From positions 62,001 through 126,000 of the forward strand of contig NZ_KE386904.1 of assembly GCF_000429445.1 (NCBI RefSeq): DNA of 64,000 nt, in the 5' to 3' direction. Every line of letters begins with the position of its first letter. The first letter of the stretch is position 1. A program made the position numbers and the translations under genes. The notes beneath the pieces were generated by a model. It ran no database searches. It saw nothing but the letters and a program-made list of their open reading frames with translations, and was not told the DNA's origin. Of the stretch, positions 1 through 8,980 are shown in pieces. The stretch comes from Algoriphagus terrigena DSM 22685 (GTDB lineage Bacteria > Bacteroidota > Bacteroidia > Cytophagales > Cyclobacteriaceae).

Positions 1-226
1 GGAGATTGAATTTCTCCCGGATCTTGTAGGCCAGATCAATCCCGTCCAGATCGCCACGGATCAAGATGTCCATCAGGACCAAATCCACTTCGTTCTCATC
101 CAAAAAATCGAGTGCGCTACCGGCATTGTCTACGACGGCTGCCACTTTGTAATCCATGTTCGAAAGGATTTCACTGATGTTGTTGGCCAGCTCGACTTCG
201 TCTTCGACAATGAGGATCTTTTTCAT
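1..226 (-). CDS. Response regulator receiver domain protein (partial, N-terminal 75 residues)
   Basis: The gene begins at an ATG at 226 and runs off the left edge. The visible protein opens MKKILIVEDEVELANN and continues to a DLVLMDILIRGD stretch. These are the acidic pocket (Asp/Glu around residues 8-10) and the phospho-acceptor Asp in the MDI motif of a CheY-like receiver. The output domain lies outside the window, so it may be a stand-alone receiver, a LytTR or an HTH regulator. The histidine kinase at 556 is divergent from it across a 329-base gap, so the two may form a two-component pair. That pairing is inferred from position only. Confidence 0.85.
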   Translation of the reverse strand, partial: MKKILIVEDEVELANNISEILSNMDYKVAAVVDNAGSALDFLDENEVDLVLMDILIRGDLDGIDLAYKIREKFNL

Positions 227-555
227 ATATTCAATTTATAAAACATCGGCTTATTTCCCCCTATCGCCCTTGAGTTGTACGATGTATTTAATCAAGATGT
301 CACGAATTGTAAACGTACTGACGGTAAACAACTTTGAACAACTGTCACGCGGCCCTAAATTTGCGCAGCGATTAGTGCGAAGTCACCCTGTTTTCGCCTG
401 ACAGAAACCCGCAGCAGCACCTTAAGTGTCGAAATCAGGCTGGCTCTCCCGAAAAACCCAATCGGTCAAAGCTGCTTTTTTTCAGCCATTGCCACCAGCA
501 CTATTCCCACTGGTAAATGATGAAAATCCTGCCTGTACCTCCAATTTAAGGGTGG
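227..555. other. Divergent intergenic region between receiver and kinase genes
   Basis: This 329-base gap has no convincing gene. An 81-codon frame at 156-401 overlaps the receiver gene antisense and resembles no protein I know. The gap holds a strong forward promoter match at 333-363, listed separately, which would leave a leader of roughly 185 bases before the kinase. I see no clear minus-strand promoter for the receiver gene and no clear riboswitch fold. Confidence 0.6.
333..363 (+). promoter_or_regulatory. Bacteroidota-type promoter for the histidine kinase
   Basis: TTTG at 333-336 is followed by a 19-base spacer and TAAATTTG at 356-363. This matches the known Bacteroidota housekeeping consensus (-33 TTTG, -7 TAnnTTTG, 19-21 base spacer) at every fixed position. 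Transcription would begin near 370 and run toward the kinase at 556. Confidence 0.7.
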
Positions 556-1749
556 GTGGTAGGAGCAAAGGATTTTGGTAAAGAAGCGGATAAACATAGT
601 ATATTATATTTCCAATTGCACAAGATATTGACTCCTTCAGACCAAGACGCCAGCAATTCGATACTCCCTACCGGATTTTCGGAAAAAGAGCTCCTTCAGT
701 TAGTTATCGACCAGTCTGAGGACATTCTGGTATTGACCAATGCCGCTATGGAGATTGAATTTATCTCCCAGTCACTGGAGACTTCTCTGGAAATATCGGT
801 TGCCCGCTCCACTGGAAAGAAGATCAACGAAGTCCTGGAGAATTTCCCCTCGCTGCCGCTGATGAAGCCGAATCAGAAGATGGTCATCCCGGTGACCACT
901 CCGAAGACAAAAAAGAAATTTTTGATCGAATTCGAGTTCAAGCCGCTTTTTACGCCAAAGGGCAAGATCAGGGCGATTTTTGCAATCGGCAGAAACGTCA
1001 CCGAGCGGGAAAACTCCCTCAAGAAATTCAAGGACACTGCATTTAAAGAGAAGGAGTTAAACCAGCTGAAGTCGCGTTTCGTCTCCATGGCTTCTCATGA
1101 GTTTAGAACTCCCCTTTCAACGATCTTGAGCAGTGCGCTGCTGATCGAGATGCTATTGAAAAAGGACTTTAGCCCGGAAATCGAATCGAAAATCCTCAAC
1201 CATGTCGGCAAGATAGTCGCACAGACCAACAGGCTGACAGACATCACGAGCGACGTGCTGCTCCTTGAAAAAAGCATTCAACAGGAGATGAAGATCTCAG
1301 TGAAAAAGGTCCAAATCGGCCGGTTTGTCAAAGATTTGGTGGATACGATCAACCATGAGAATTTTGACCGGAGGCAAGTCCGGTGCTTTGCCCCTGAGAC
1401 CGAAGTGACGGTGCAGACGGATCCGAGTCTGTTGGTTCATATTTTCAGAAATCTGATCTCGAACGCGCTGAAATACTCTCAGGGATCGCTGGATCCCGAG
1501 GTGCATCTCCAGTTTCGGGGCTCGTATTTCGAAGTGATGGTCAAAGACTACGGTCTGGGCGTTCCCAAAGAGGATCAGGATCATATTTTCGGATCTTTCT
1601 ACCGCGCCAAAAATGTCGGAAACATCAAGGGAACCGGCTTGGGACTAAACATTGTGAAGGAACTGACCAAAAAATTAAACGGCGAAATCTGGTTTACCAG
1701 TAAGCAAGGCATGGGATCGGAGTTTTATGTATCCTTCCCGTTTAAGTAA
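556..1749 (+). CDS. PAS-domain sensor histidine kinase
   Basis: This is a soluble two-component sensor kinase of 397 residues with no membrane segment, so it is probably a cytoplasmic sensor. A PAS domain covers about residues 43-150 and carries a PAS-like VLTNAAMEIEFIS strand. The dimerisation/phospho-acceptor box MASHEFRTPLS places the acceptor His near residue 181. The ATPase domain shows the N box (NLISNALKYS), the G1 box (DYGLGVP) and the G2 box (GTGLGLN). The start is a GTG; the in-frame codon three before it is a stop, so no earlier start is possible, and no in-frame ATG occurs before the PAS domain. No partner regulator is on the same strand. The divergent receiver gene at 1-226 is the nearest candidate. 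Confidence 0.9.
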   Translation: MVGAKDFGKEADKHSILYFQLHKILTPSDQDASNSILPTGFSEKELLQLVIDQSEDILVLTNAAMEIEFISQSLETSLEISVARSTGKKINEVLENFPSLPLMKPNQKMVIPVTTPKTKKKFLIEFEFKPLFTPKGKIRAIFAIGRNVTERENSLKKFKDTAFKEKELNQLKSRFVSMASHEFRTPLSTILSSALLIEMLLKKDFSPEIESKILNHVGKIVAQTNRLTDITSDVLLLEKSIQQEMKISVKKVQIGRFVKDLVDTINHENFDRRQVRCFAPETEVTVQTDPSLLVHIFRNLISNALKYSQGSLDPEVHLQFRGSYFEVMVKDYGLGVPKEDQDHIFGSFYRAKNVGNIKGTGLGLNIVKELTKKLNGEIWFTSKQGMGSEFYVSFPFK

Positions 1750-1754
1750 AGGAT

Positions 1755-2357
1755 TCACTTTTTTATCCTCGACGCAGGCAGCAGATCTTCTCTCACCTCC
1801 GACCCGGCGCCGATCTCGGTTTCCCGTCCGATTCGCACTCCCTGCGAAATGACTGCTTCCTTCCCGATAGTTCCGGCATCTTCGAGATAGCTGTATCCAC
1901 CGATACTCACCGCTTCCTCGAGATAGCTGTAGCTGCTGATCACCGTCTCATGCCCGATGGAACAGCGCTGGTCAATCGTGTTGAAATTGCCGATCTGGGT
2001 ACCAAAGTTTATTAGACTACCCTCCAAGATGAGATTTCCCCTCCCAAAAATGCAATCTCTCGAAACCCAGGCATTGCTGGAGAACAGATTGGGGAAGACC
2101 AGAGATGGGTGGTACAACAATCTTCTGACGATGTCGGCTTTTTCGCTGGGGCTGCTCACAGTGATCACCAGTGCGACTTTATCCATGGCAAGCACCGCAT
2201 CATAGGTACCGATGACCGGAAGTCCCGCAAACGTCTTCCCAACCAGCTTGGGATTGTCATCCACAAACCCAATCAAGTCATAGCGCAGCCGAAACTGTGA
2301 GTAGTTACTCACAAGATACTCCCCTAATTTTGTAGCTCCGGCTATGATCAGATTCAT
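1755..2357 (-). CDS. NeuD/PglD-type sugar O-/N-acyltransferase with left-handed beta-helix
   Basis: Two-part acyltransferase of 200 residues. Residues 1 to about 85 form a nucleotide-sugar-binding Rossmann-like domain (LIIAGATKLGEYL, then GFVDDNP and GLPVIGTYD). Residues 90-195 are hexapeptide repeats of a left-handed beta-helix, which bind the acyl-CoA. Relatives acetylate sialic acid or amino-sugars used in glycans, but the substrate here cannot be read from sequence. No glycan cluster surrounds it. It is transcribed alone behind dispersed-repeat copy R1 and ends five bases from the kinase gene in convergent orientation, with no terminator between them. Confidence 0.75.
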   Translation of the reverse strand: MNLIIAGATKLGEYLVSNYSQFRLRYDLIGFVDDNPKLVGKTFAGLPVIGTYDAVLAMDKVALVITVSSPSEKADIVRRLLYHPSLVFPNLFSSNAWVSRDCIFGRGNLILEGSLINFGTQIGNFNTIDQRCSIGHETVISSYSYLEEAVSIGGYSYLEDAGTIGKEAVISQGVRIGRETEIGAGSEVREDLLPASRIKK

Positions 2358-2491
2358 GGATATTTCATCCGTTTGTGTTTTTTTTTTTCAGAGGTCAGAT
2401 AGCCCGTCCCGATTCGCCGCGGCGGATCGGGAAAATCTCGTCTGGATTGTAATTATTCCTCTGTATGCCGCCTCCGACATGCTCGATTTTA
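2358..2491 (-). repeat. Dispersed 5' leader element, copy R1 (palindrome form)
   Basis: This fills much of the gap upstream of the acyltransferase start at 2357. It shares blocks with the other copies: the CATGCTCGATTT end at about 2478-2489, the palindrome CCCGATTCGCCG / CGGCGGATCGGG at 2408-2431 (one mismatch), GGTCAGATAG, and a TTT-rich stretch ending CATCCGTTTG. Read in the gene's direction the element ends ACGGATGAAATATCCATGA. That makes a four-codon ORF (MKYP) whose TGA overlaps the acyltransferase ATG. Confidence 0.7.
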
Positions 2492-2596
2492 AGCTTGACG
2501 CGATTAATCCTCTGATAAAATAACACTACAAAATTTAATAATCACATATAACTCAAATTTTCTCACCGATCCGAGGAAAAAACAGACGCCTCCAAA

Positions 2597-4342
2597 TCAG
2601 ATCCTAGCTTGATAGGTATAGAGCTGGTAATACCTTCCCTCCTGCGCGATGAGCTCATCGTGTTTGCCGCGTTCTACGATCTTACCCTGCTCGATCACCA
2701 AGATTTGATCTGCTTGCCGGATGGTACTCAAGCGGTGAGCGATGACAAAGGTTGTCCGACCTTTCATCAGTTCTTTCAGACTCGCCTGGATCAGCGATTC
2801 CGATTCCGTGTCGAGATTGGAAGTCGCTTCATCCAAGATTAGAATCCTTGGATCTGCCAATATGGCCCTGGCAATCGCAATCCGCTGTCGCTGACCGCCG
2901 GACAACTTCACCCCGCGCTCGCCGATCAGCGTATCCAAGCCCATCTCGAACCGGTCGGTAAACTCGTGCACATGAGCTGCTCGCGCGGCCTGTTGTACCT
3001 GTGATTCGTTGGCATCGGGTCTTGGGAAAAGAATGTTTTCACGGATGGTTCCCTCGAAAAGAAAATCATCTTGCAGCACCACCCCCAGCTGGGATCTAAA
3101 CGACTCCAGGGTCACCGTCTGTAGATCCTTGCCATCCAGTGTAATCTGGCCGGAATCCGGATTCAAGAACGTGGCCGCCAAACCTGCGATGGTGGTTTTG
3201 CCTGAACCAGAGGTCCCCACCAAAGCAGTCACCGAACCGGCCGGAGCGCTAAAGCTGACTCCCTTGATGACCTCCTTGCCTGACTCGTAGGCGAAGGACA
3301 CATCGCGAAATTCCATGTCACCTTGGATCTGATTGAGAGACAAAGTCCGGGTACGGTCGTCTGCCTCCAGGGGAGTGTTCATGATCTCCTCAGTACGGTC
3401 CAAGCCAGCAAAGGCTTCCGTAAGCTGACTTCCGATGTTGGACATCTGCACTATCGGGGCGATCATAAATCCCAGATAGAGCGTGAACGCCAGGAAGTCT
3501 CCGAAAGTCATCTCGCCCTCCATGATCATGTAGCCGCCGATGCCCATGATACCGGCTGATGCCAAACCCAGCAAAAGAGCTCCTGCAGAAGTCACAAAAC
3601 TGGTCGCAGTCAAGCTGGCTTTCACATTTTGGAACAATTCATCCACCCCTTTTTCGAACGTCTTGATCTCCTGATTCTCAGCATTGAAGCCTTTGATAAC
3701 TCGGATGCCGCCGAGAGTTTCGGTCAGCCTGCCCGTGACTTGAGCGTTGATCTTGCCCCGCTCACGGAATATCGGGCGGATTTTTGCAAAAGCTTTAAGA
3801 GAAACCAAGCCGAAGATTACCACCGGTAAAAGCACATACAGTGTCATCATCGGACTGATCGAAATCAGCAAAACGAGGGAGATGATAGCTGTCAGAATCC
3901 CGCCCACCATTTGGGCAAATCCCGTTCCGACAAGATTCCTCACCCCTTCCACATCAGTCATGATCCGCGATACCAGCTCCCCCGTCTTCGCGTTGTCAAA
4001 GTACCGGATCGGCAGCTTGATGATGTGCCTTTGCACCTGGGAGCGGAGCTTAGCAATCAGATTTTGCGCCTCAACGCTCAGAATCTGCGTCAGCGAATAG
4101 GAAGTCACGGACTGAACCACAATCGAGGCAACAACCGCCAAAATAAGCCATTTCAGCATGTTCAGGTCGTTGCTTGGAATCACATCGTCTACCAGATATT
4201 TACTGGCCCCGGGCAAAACCAAACTTGCCAGCCTGCTGATGACGATCAAAAAAAGGCCTAAAAAGAGATGTTTCCTTCTCGGCCAGATGATATTTTTGAA
4301 AACCTGCCGGATAGTCACCCGACGCTCTGTTGCTTTTGCCAT
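2597..4342 (-). CDS. ABC transporter, fused permease and ATPase (MsbA/exporter type)
   Basis: A half-transporter of 581 residues that would work as a homodimer in the inner membrane. The N-terminal ~320 residues contain six transmembrane helices. The ATPase domain follows with Walker A (GTSGSGKTT), Q-loop (VLQDDFLF), signature LSGGQRQR, Walker B (ILILDEATS) and the switch His (IAHRLS). Fused exporters of this type flip lipids or lipopolysaccharide, or export drugs and peptides; the substrate is not determined by sequence. No peptidase or membrane-fusion gene is adjacent, which argues against a dedicated peptide exporter. The downstream acyltransferase is separated from it by a 239-base gap holding R1. 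Confidence 0.9.
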   Translation of the reverse strand: MAKATERRVTIRQVFKNIIWPRRKHLFLGLFLIVISRLASLVLPGASKYLVDDVIPSNDLNMLKWLILAVVASIVVQSVTSYSLTQILSVEAQNLIAKLRSQVQRHIIKLPIRYFDNAKTGELVSRIMTDVEGVRNLVGTGFAQMVGGILTAIISLVLLISISPMMTLYVLLPVVIFGLVSLKAFAKIRPIFRERGKINAQVTGRLTETLGGIRVIKGFNAENQEIKTFEKGVDELFQNVKASLTATSFVTSAGALLLGLASAGIMGIGGYMIMEGEMTFGDFLAFTLYLGFMIAPIVQMSNIGSQLTEAFAGLDRTEEIMNTPLEADDRTRTLSLNQIQGDMEFRDVSFAYESGKEVIKGVSFSAPAGSVTALVGTSGSGKTTIAGLAATFLNPDSGQITLDGKDLQTVTLESFRSQLGVVLQDDFLFEGTIRENILFPRPDANESQVQQAARAAHVHEFTDRFEMGLDTLIGERGVKLSGGQRQRIAIARAILADPRILILDEATSNLDTESESLIQASLKELMKGRTTFVIAHRLSTIRQADQILVIEQGKIVERGKHDELIAQEGRYYQLYTYQARI

Positions 4343-4488
4343 ATGTGGATTTAAAAACTAAGATGATCAACCGCGGAATTACTGACGAGGTTCATTTTCG
4401 CTTTTTCTTCTTTTACAGAGTAGAAAAATGAACAACCCGGCGCCTCCGGCAGTCAAAGCCCCAGCCTCAGAAGTTTTGGATATCAGGC

Positions 4489-4518
4489 AAAAAAAAGCCT
4501 GTCCAAATCGGACAGGCT
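4489..4518 (-). terminator. Rho-independent terminator of the DUF1573 gene
   Basis: A perfect 9-bp stem (AGCCTGTCC at 4496-4504, GGACAGGCT at 4510-4518) encloses a 5-base loop. On the minus strand it is followed by a run of eight T. Confidence 0.85.
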
Positions 4519-4541
4519 AAAGGTTTTTCTAACTAAACCGA

Positions 4542-4940
4542 TTACTTGGTCTTTGGTAGTACGTTTGAGACAAGAGATACTTTTTCGATCGGCTCAGATG
4601 CATTGGAATAGATCCTCACCACCGAATTTTGCTGGCCCATCTTTCCCGCAGAGTTGAAGGAGACTTTGATTTCAGCAGATTTGCCCGGAGCGACCGGCTC
4701 TTTTGGCCAGCTAGGCACAGTACATCCGCATGTCGCAGCAACGTTGGAAATCACGAGAGGTACAGTTCCTGAATTGGTCAATACGAAGGTGTGTTCCACT
4801 TTTGCACCCTGTACGATGTCACCGAAATCGACAGATTTCTCCTTGAACGAAATGACAGCGCCAGATGCCTGCTCTTGGGCAGATGCCTGGAATACCAGTG
4901 CAAATGCAAACAGGCTCAATAGAATTCCTAGTTTTTTCAT
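4542..4940 (-). CDS. DUF1573 secreted protein
   Basis: The ATG at 4940 begins a clear signal peptide (MKKLGILLSLFAFALVFQ, then ASA cleavage), giving 132 residues. A longer frame reaches 4991 but would add a charged N-terminal tail in front of the signal peptide, so it is rejected. The mature part is one immunoglobulin-like DUF1573 domain, with the family's DFGDI-x-G and F-V-L-T-N-G-T-V-P-L pattern and a CGCTVPSWP motif carrying two cysteines. DUF1573 proteins are abundant in Bacteroidota and are exported; no biochemical role is established. It has its own terminator and is probably monocistronic. Confidence 0.85.
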   Translation of the reverse strand: MKKLGILLSLFAFALVFQASAQEQASGAVISFKEKSVDFGDIVQGAKVEHTFVLTNSGTVPLVISNVAATCGCTVPSWPKEPVAPGKSAEIKVSFNSAGKMGQQNSVVRIYSNASEPIEKVSLVSNVLPKTK

Positions 4941-5079
4941 AGTTGTATCAGAATTGATCTTCAAATATTTCGATTTTTTACGAAGCAACAAAGCAACAAG
5001 TTATTTTATATCGCACCCATTTAGGTCTAAAAAGCATGCCAAAACCGATGATTGCTGCCGTTCATTTTTCGGGATTGTC

Positions 5080-6531
5080 TTATTCCTCTTCTTTGATTCC
5101 AGGTGCTTTCACAAAAAAAGAAGGCGCAAAATTCACCAAATATAACTCCTCCGTTGCACGGGTGATTGCGGTGTAGAGCCATCTGACAAAGTCGCGATCC
5201 ACCTGCTCTTCATTGAGGTATCCCTGATCCACAAACACCGCCTTCCACTGTCCTCCCTGCGCCTTATGGCAGGTCAGCGCATAGGCAAACTTAACCTGCA
5301 GGGCATTCAGATAGGGATCTTTTCGGATATGTTCCATTCGCTCGGTCTTGTTTGCCAAGTCGGCGTAATCTTCCGATACCTGATCGTATAGACTTCGGTA
5401 CTGCTCTCTGGTCAGCGAGGGACTGGGGGAATAAAGGGTATCTAAGACGACTTTCGCTTCAAAAAACGGCTCCTCCGGGTAGTCCAGCAATCTCAGCTCC
5501 AGCGTCGCAAACCTCAGCCCATACATCTCTTCAAAGCTGCGAATCTTCATCACCTCCACCATGTCACCGTTGGCCAGGAAGTTTACCTTTTCCGACTCCG
5601 CCATGTACGTATAGTTGTTTTTGACGATCATCAGCAGGTCTCCGGTGCTCATCTCGTCTTCGAAGAAGTGGATTACCCGACGGATGTATAGATTGTATTG
5701 GACGGCGGACTTGTTTGATCTGGTGACAATCGTCGAGTTTTCGGTTCCATACTTTCCATAGGCATAGCGAAGCCCGTCCTCCAGCCTTTCGGAAGTCATC
5801 TTAAACACGTCCTTGAACGTACTCGTCTGGATCTTCACTTTGGGCTCCTGCTGCAAGAGTTGATCCCTCAGCGCCGTCGCATTAAACAAGATGCCTGATT
5901 CCAGCCGCTGACGCATCACCTCCGAGAGCTCGATCTGATCAGCCTCGAGACGGTAATGACGCAATAGATAGCCCGCGTCCAGCGCCGGACTGTACTCACT
6001 CCCTACCGGCGGCAACTGTGCCGTGTCGCCGATCAGCAGCAGCCGGTTGTCTTTTCCGGAAAAAACATATTGAATTAAATCCCAGAGCAAATTGCCGGAC
6101 ATGCCGCCGTCATCAGCGAGCATCGACGACTCATCCACGATGAAGACCGTGTCTTTGTAGTAGTTCTTTTGAAGGGTAAAACCGCCTCCCATGGTACCGG
6201 GATCACCTTTGGGCTTGTAGATGATCTTATGGATGGTGTAGGCGCCCCGGCTTGCATAGTTGCTCATCACCTTGGCAGCCCGTCCCGTCGGCGCGAGCAA
6301 AAGCGCACGCATATCGAGCTTGGGTAAGACCTTTACAAGTGCAGACACCAAAGATGTCTTCCCGGTTCCGGCATATCCTTTTAGGACAAAGACCGGCTTC
6401 TCCTCGGGCTTTTTGAGCAAAAAGTCATCCATCCTCGTAAAAAAAACCGCCTGTCCTGAAGTAGGAGAAAACGGAAAATAGTTACTTAGAAGTCTCGATG
6501 GCCTGAGTTCACCCTGATTATCTATCCCCAT
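5080..6531 (-). CDS. RecD-like superfamily 1 DNA helicase / AAA ATPase
   Basis: About 483 residues, with Walker A GYAGTGKTS near residues 52-60, Walker B FIVDESSML, a GDTAQLPPVGSEYSP motif III, and a C-terminal UvrD/RecD-type motif region (ALTCHKAQGGQWKAVF, then WLYTAITRA). This layout is that of short RecD2-like 5'-3' helicases acting in DNA repair or recombination. It lacks the long N-terminal region of full RecD2. The longest frame begins at 6552, but that would overlap the divergent NUDIX gene, and the ATG at 6531 gives a natural MGIDNQGEL start. The divergent gene at 6546 leaves only 14 bases between the starts. Confidence 0.8.
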   Translation of the reverse strand: MGIDNQGELRPSRLLSNYFPFSPTSGQAVFFTRMDDFLLKKPEEKPVFVLKGYAGTGKTSLVSALVKVLPKLDMRALLLAPTGRAAKVMSNYASRGAYTIHKIIYKPKGDPGTMGGGFTLQKNYYKDTVFIVDESSMLADDGGMSGNLLWDLIQYVFSGKDNRLLLIGDTAQLPPVGSEYSPALDAGYLLRHYRLEADQIELSEVMRQRLESGILFNATALRDQLLQQEPKVKIQTSTFKDVFKMTSERLEDGLRYAYGKYGTENSTIVTRSNKSAVQYNLYIRRVIHFFEDEMSTGDLLMIVKNNYTYMAESEKVNFLANGDMVEVMKIRSFEEMYGLRFATLELRLLDYPEEPFFEAKVVLDTLYSPSPSLTREQYRSLYDQVSEDYADLANKTERMEHIRKDPYLNALQVKFAYALTCHKAQGGQWKAVFVDQGYLNEEQVDRDFVRWLYTAITRATEELYLVNFAPSFFVKAPGIKEEE

Positions 6532-6545
6532 AGAGACGAATGTAA

Positions 6546-7055
6546 ATGGCAATGGACAACATCAGCAAGGAAATCGAAGCAAAATTCGGCAATCAGCTGA
6601 GAACCAGAGTCAATGGGATTTTGATTGACGGGGATCGGTTGCTGATGGTCAAGCATCGGATGGGCAACGGTCGGATTCTCTGGTCGGTACCGGGCGGCGG
6701 GATGCATTTTGGCAGCACCGCAGCGGAAAATCTTAAGCGGGAATTTATGGAGGAGACACACCTGGACATCGCTGTGGGTGATTACCTGTTTGTCCATGAG
6801 TACCTCAATCCGCCGCTTCATGCAATGGAGCATTTTTTTGCCGTAAAAAGGATAAACGGCAACGTCAAATTGGGAAAAGACCCCGAGCTTTCAGGAGAAA
6901 ATCAGATTCTCCTCGAAATCTCCTGGAAATCTATTTTTGACATACAAAGTATTCCTGACGACTCCCTTCATCAGATCTTTTGGGGAATTAAATCCCTTTC
7001 TGAGCTGGGATTGTGGAAAGGATATTTTAATTTTGGAAATAATTCTATAAAATAG
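6546..7055 (+). CDS. NUDIX hydrolase
   Basis: A 169-residue NUDIX-fold protein. The core motif is GGGMHFGS followed seven residues later by REFMEE, so the metal-binding REx2EE half is intact. The first Glu of the usual Gx5E is Ser and the later Gly position is His. NUDIX enzymes hydrolyse nucleoside diphosphates linked to another group; this one has no substrate-specific motif I can name. It is divergent from the helicase gene with almost no room for two separate promoters, so one promoter probably lies inside the other gene's 5' end. Confidence 0.8.
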   Translation: MAMDNISKEIEAKFGNQLRTRVNGILIDGDRLLMVKHRMGNGRILWSVPGGGMHFGSTAAENLKREFMEETHLDIAVGDYLFVHEYLNPPLHAMEHFFAVKRINGNVKLGKDPELSGENQILLEISWKSIFDIQSIPDDSLHQIFWGIKSLSELGLWKGYFNFGNNSIK

Positions 7056-7105
7056 CAGCGTTTAAAAACCTTCCACCTTAACCAGATTTCTAAATCACTA
7101 TCAAA

Positions 7106-7690
7106 ATGAATCTCACAAAAGTTCTCTCATTAGTATTCTTTGCGGTTGCTGCGTTTCTCGGATACCTTCTTTGGAAGGGTGTAGACGACGTAGTGGAAGA
7201 AGAAAAAAGAATTGCCCGTCTGGAGGCTGCGACGATCGAAAAGCTGGAAATGCTTCGTGATGCGCAACTGGCATACCAGGCATCCAATGGAAAATACGCA
7301 AGCACTTGGGATTCATTGAAGATGTTCATCGAAGACGGTACGATCTGGATGGTTCAGCGTACAGAGACCACCAAATTGCTAGACTACGGTGCAGAAGAAA
7401 TTAACGTATCGTATGACACATTGGGATCAGTAGGTGTAATGGACTCCCTTTTCAACGACCGGAAATACCCTGATTTCAACATTGAACTTCTTCCAGTAGT
7501 ACCTGGGTCCGGAGGAAAGCAGTTTGAGTTCTTCGCAGACAAGGTCGAAAAAACAGGTGGTTATCTTGTAAACGTGTTCGAGATCAGAGATCCATCTCCG
7601 ATCAATCCAGATAGAAGACTAAACAACAACGAAAAAGCATTGAAGGTTGGATCCAGAACTGACGCTTCTACGGAAGGCAACTGGAAATAA
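7106..7690 (+). CDS. Conserved Bacteroidota membrane-anchored protein, function unknown
   Basis: A 194-residue protein with one N-terminal transmembrane helix (residues about 5-24). A short charged coiled-coil follows (VVEEEKRIARLEAATIEKLE), then a periplasmic domain with no motif I recognise. The AQLAYQASNGKYASTWDSL stretch resembles the start of pseudopilin-like proteins in shape, but no prepilin peptidase site is present. It lies just upstream of the DUF3822-coaD pair with a 12-base gap, so it is probably co-transcribed. Confidence 0.65.
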   Translation: MNLTKVLSLVFFAVAAFLGYLLWKGVDDVVEEEKRIARLEAATIEKLEMLRDAQLAYQASNGKYASTWDSLKMFIEDGTIWMVQRTETTKLLDYGAEEINVSYDTLGSVGVMDSLFNDRKYPDFNIELLPVVPGSGGKQFEFFADKVEKTGGYLVNVFEIRDPSPINPDRRLNNNEKALKVGSRTDASTEGNWK

Positions 7691-7702
7691 TCCACTTGGA
7701 TT

Positions 7703-8521
7703 TTGGAAAACAACCTAAAGGTCTATAAAAGTGATAAGTTTGATGTGGAAGACACAGCAAGCTTATCACTTTTTCTTTACCCCCACTCGCTGTTTATTTT
7801 TGCCAAAGATCAAAATCAGGCAAACATCGGGATTCACCACTACCGGGATTTTAAGCTGGAGAACCTCGAAGGGCTATTCAGCACCGATCCACTATTGAGA
7901 AACGACGTACCCGTCAAGTTTTACTTTCATCAGGCGGCATTCAGTCTGGTGCCGGGAGTGCTCTATCAGCCCGGCAAAGAACAAGAATACCTTCAGTTTG
8001 CCGAGAACTTGCCAGAGGAATCTACCTTCTTCTCTTCTGCGTTGGACAGCAATAATCTCCAGGTTATCAGTCATATATCTTCAAAACTGAAGAAAAATCT
8101 TGACGCCAGGTTTTCAGAGATCACCCTGTATCACGGCTGCTGTTCTTTCCTTTCTTATTTATTCAAAGAACGGTTTAATCTAATAGGCCAGGAGATTCTG
8201 GTCAATTATTTTGAGACGCATATTTACATCGCGGCATTTACAGATCAGGACCTGAGCGTGTTCAACTTTTTTGAAATTTCAGAAAAAGAGGACGTTCTAA
8301 AATATGTACTGATCATGATTGATCAGCTCAACTACGATCGAAATCACGTCCGAATCAGTCTCTTTGGGGCGACGGAAGACAGCGGAATTACTGAAGCTTG
8401 GGGAAAAGAATACTTCCAAAATTTCAGATTGCTGAATCCCCATGTCAACCAGAGCTATTCGCACGGATTCAAACATCTGAAATCAGAAAACGTATTGGAA
8501 GCTTACTGGCAATACGAATAG
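7703..8521 (+). CDS. DUF3822 family protein
   Basis: A 272-residue protein with a TTG start; no ATG occurs near the N-terminus in frame. Recognisable features are the paired acetate-kinase/actin-like halves typical of DUF3822, with stretches such as LFIFAKDQNQANIGIHHY and a C-terminal NHVRISLFGA segment. The family is restricted to Bacteroidota and is usually found immediately before coaD, as here (three bases between them). Its biochemical role is unknown. The ASKHA-like reading is my inference from fold-like spacing and is not secure. Confidence 0.75.
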   Translation: MENNLKVYKSDKFDVEDTASLSLFLYPHSLFIFAKDQNQANIGIHHYRDFKLENLEGLFSTDPLLRNDVPVKFYFHQAAFSLVPGVLYQPGKEQEYLQFAENLPEESTFFSSALDSNNLQVISHISSKLKKNLDARFSEITLYHGCCSFLSYLFKERFNLIGQEILVNYFETHIYIAAFTDQDLSVFNFFEISEKEDVLKYVLIMIDQLNYDRNHVRISLFGATEDSGITEAWGKEYFQNFRLLNPHVNQSYSHGFKHLKSENVLEAYWQYE

Positions 8522-8524
8522 GGG

Positions 8525-8980
8525 ATGAAAAAGACCGCCATTTTTCCGGGATCGTTTGATCCATACACCATGGGGCATCACGACATTGTGCTGCGTAGTC
8601 TCAATCTTTTTGACGAAGTCATAGTCAGTATTGGATACAACTCCACCAAGCAAAATCGCTACTTCGACATCGACCTGATGGTGTCAAAAATCCAAGGTGT
8701 GTATGAGGGGGAAAGCCGCGTAAAAGTGGTCGTATACAATGAGCTGACCTCTACGTTGGCCAAGTCTTACAACGCCCAATTTCTGGTCCGGGGGTTGAGA
8801 AATACAACGGACTTCGAATACGAAAACACGATAAGTCAGATGAACCGCTACCTCAATGAGGAGCTGGAAACTGTATTTTTGATCACTTCACCGCAATATG
8901 CTGCGATCAGCTCCACGGTCATCCGCGAGGTACACCGTTACGGCGGCAACGTGAGCGAGTTTCTCCCCTACCCGGTTTAA
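8525..8980 (+). CDS. coaD: Pantetheine-phosphate adenylyltransferase
   Basis: This is the fourth step of coenzyme A synthesis: 4'-phosphopantetheine plus ATP gives dephospho-CoA plus pyrophosphate. The 151-residue length fits the family. The nucleotidyltransferase signature GSFDPYTMGHHDI (TxGH form) is at residues 9-21, RGLRNTTDFEYE binds substrate, and the C-terminal ISSTVIRE motif is the second nucleotide-binding signature. It ends in a 4-base tail-to-tail overlap with the minus-strand NUDIX gene, sharing TTAA. Confidence 0.95.
   Translation: MKKTAIFPGSFDPYTMGHHDIVLRSLNLFDEVIVSIGYNSTKQNRYFDIDLMVSKIQGVYEGESRVKVVVYNELTSTLAKSYNAQFLVRGLRNTTDFEYENTISQMNRYLNEELETVFLITSPQYAAISSTVIREVHRYGGNVSEFLPYPV

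Noticed and set aside
156..401. 81-codon frame overlapping the receiver gene and the divergent region
   Set aside because: Runs antisense through the receiver and across the kinase promoter. No recognisable domain.
4940..4991. Upstream start for the DUF1573 protein (adds 17 residues)
   Set aside because: It would place a charged tail before a clear signal peptide; the ATG at 4940 is the natural start.
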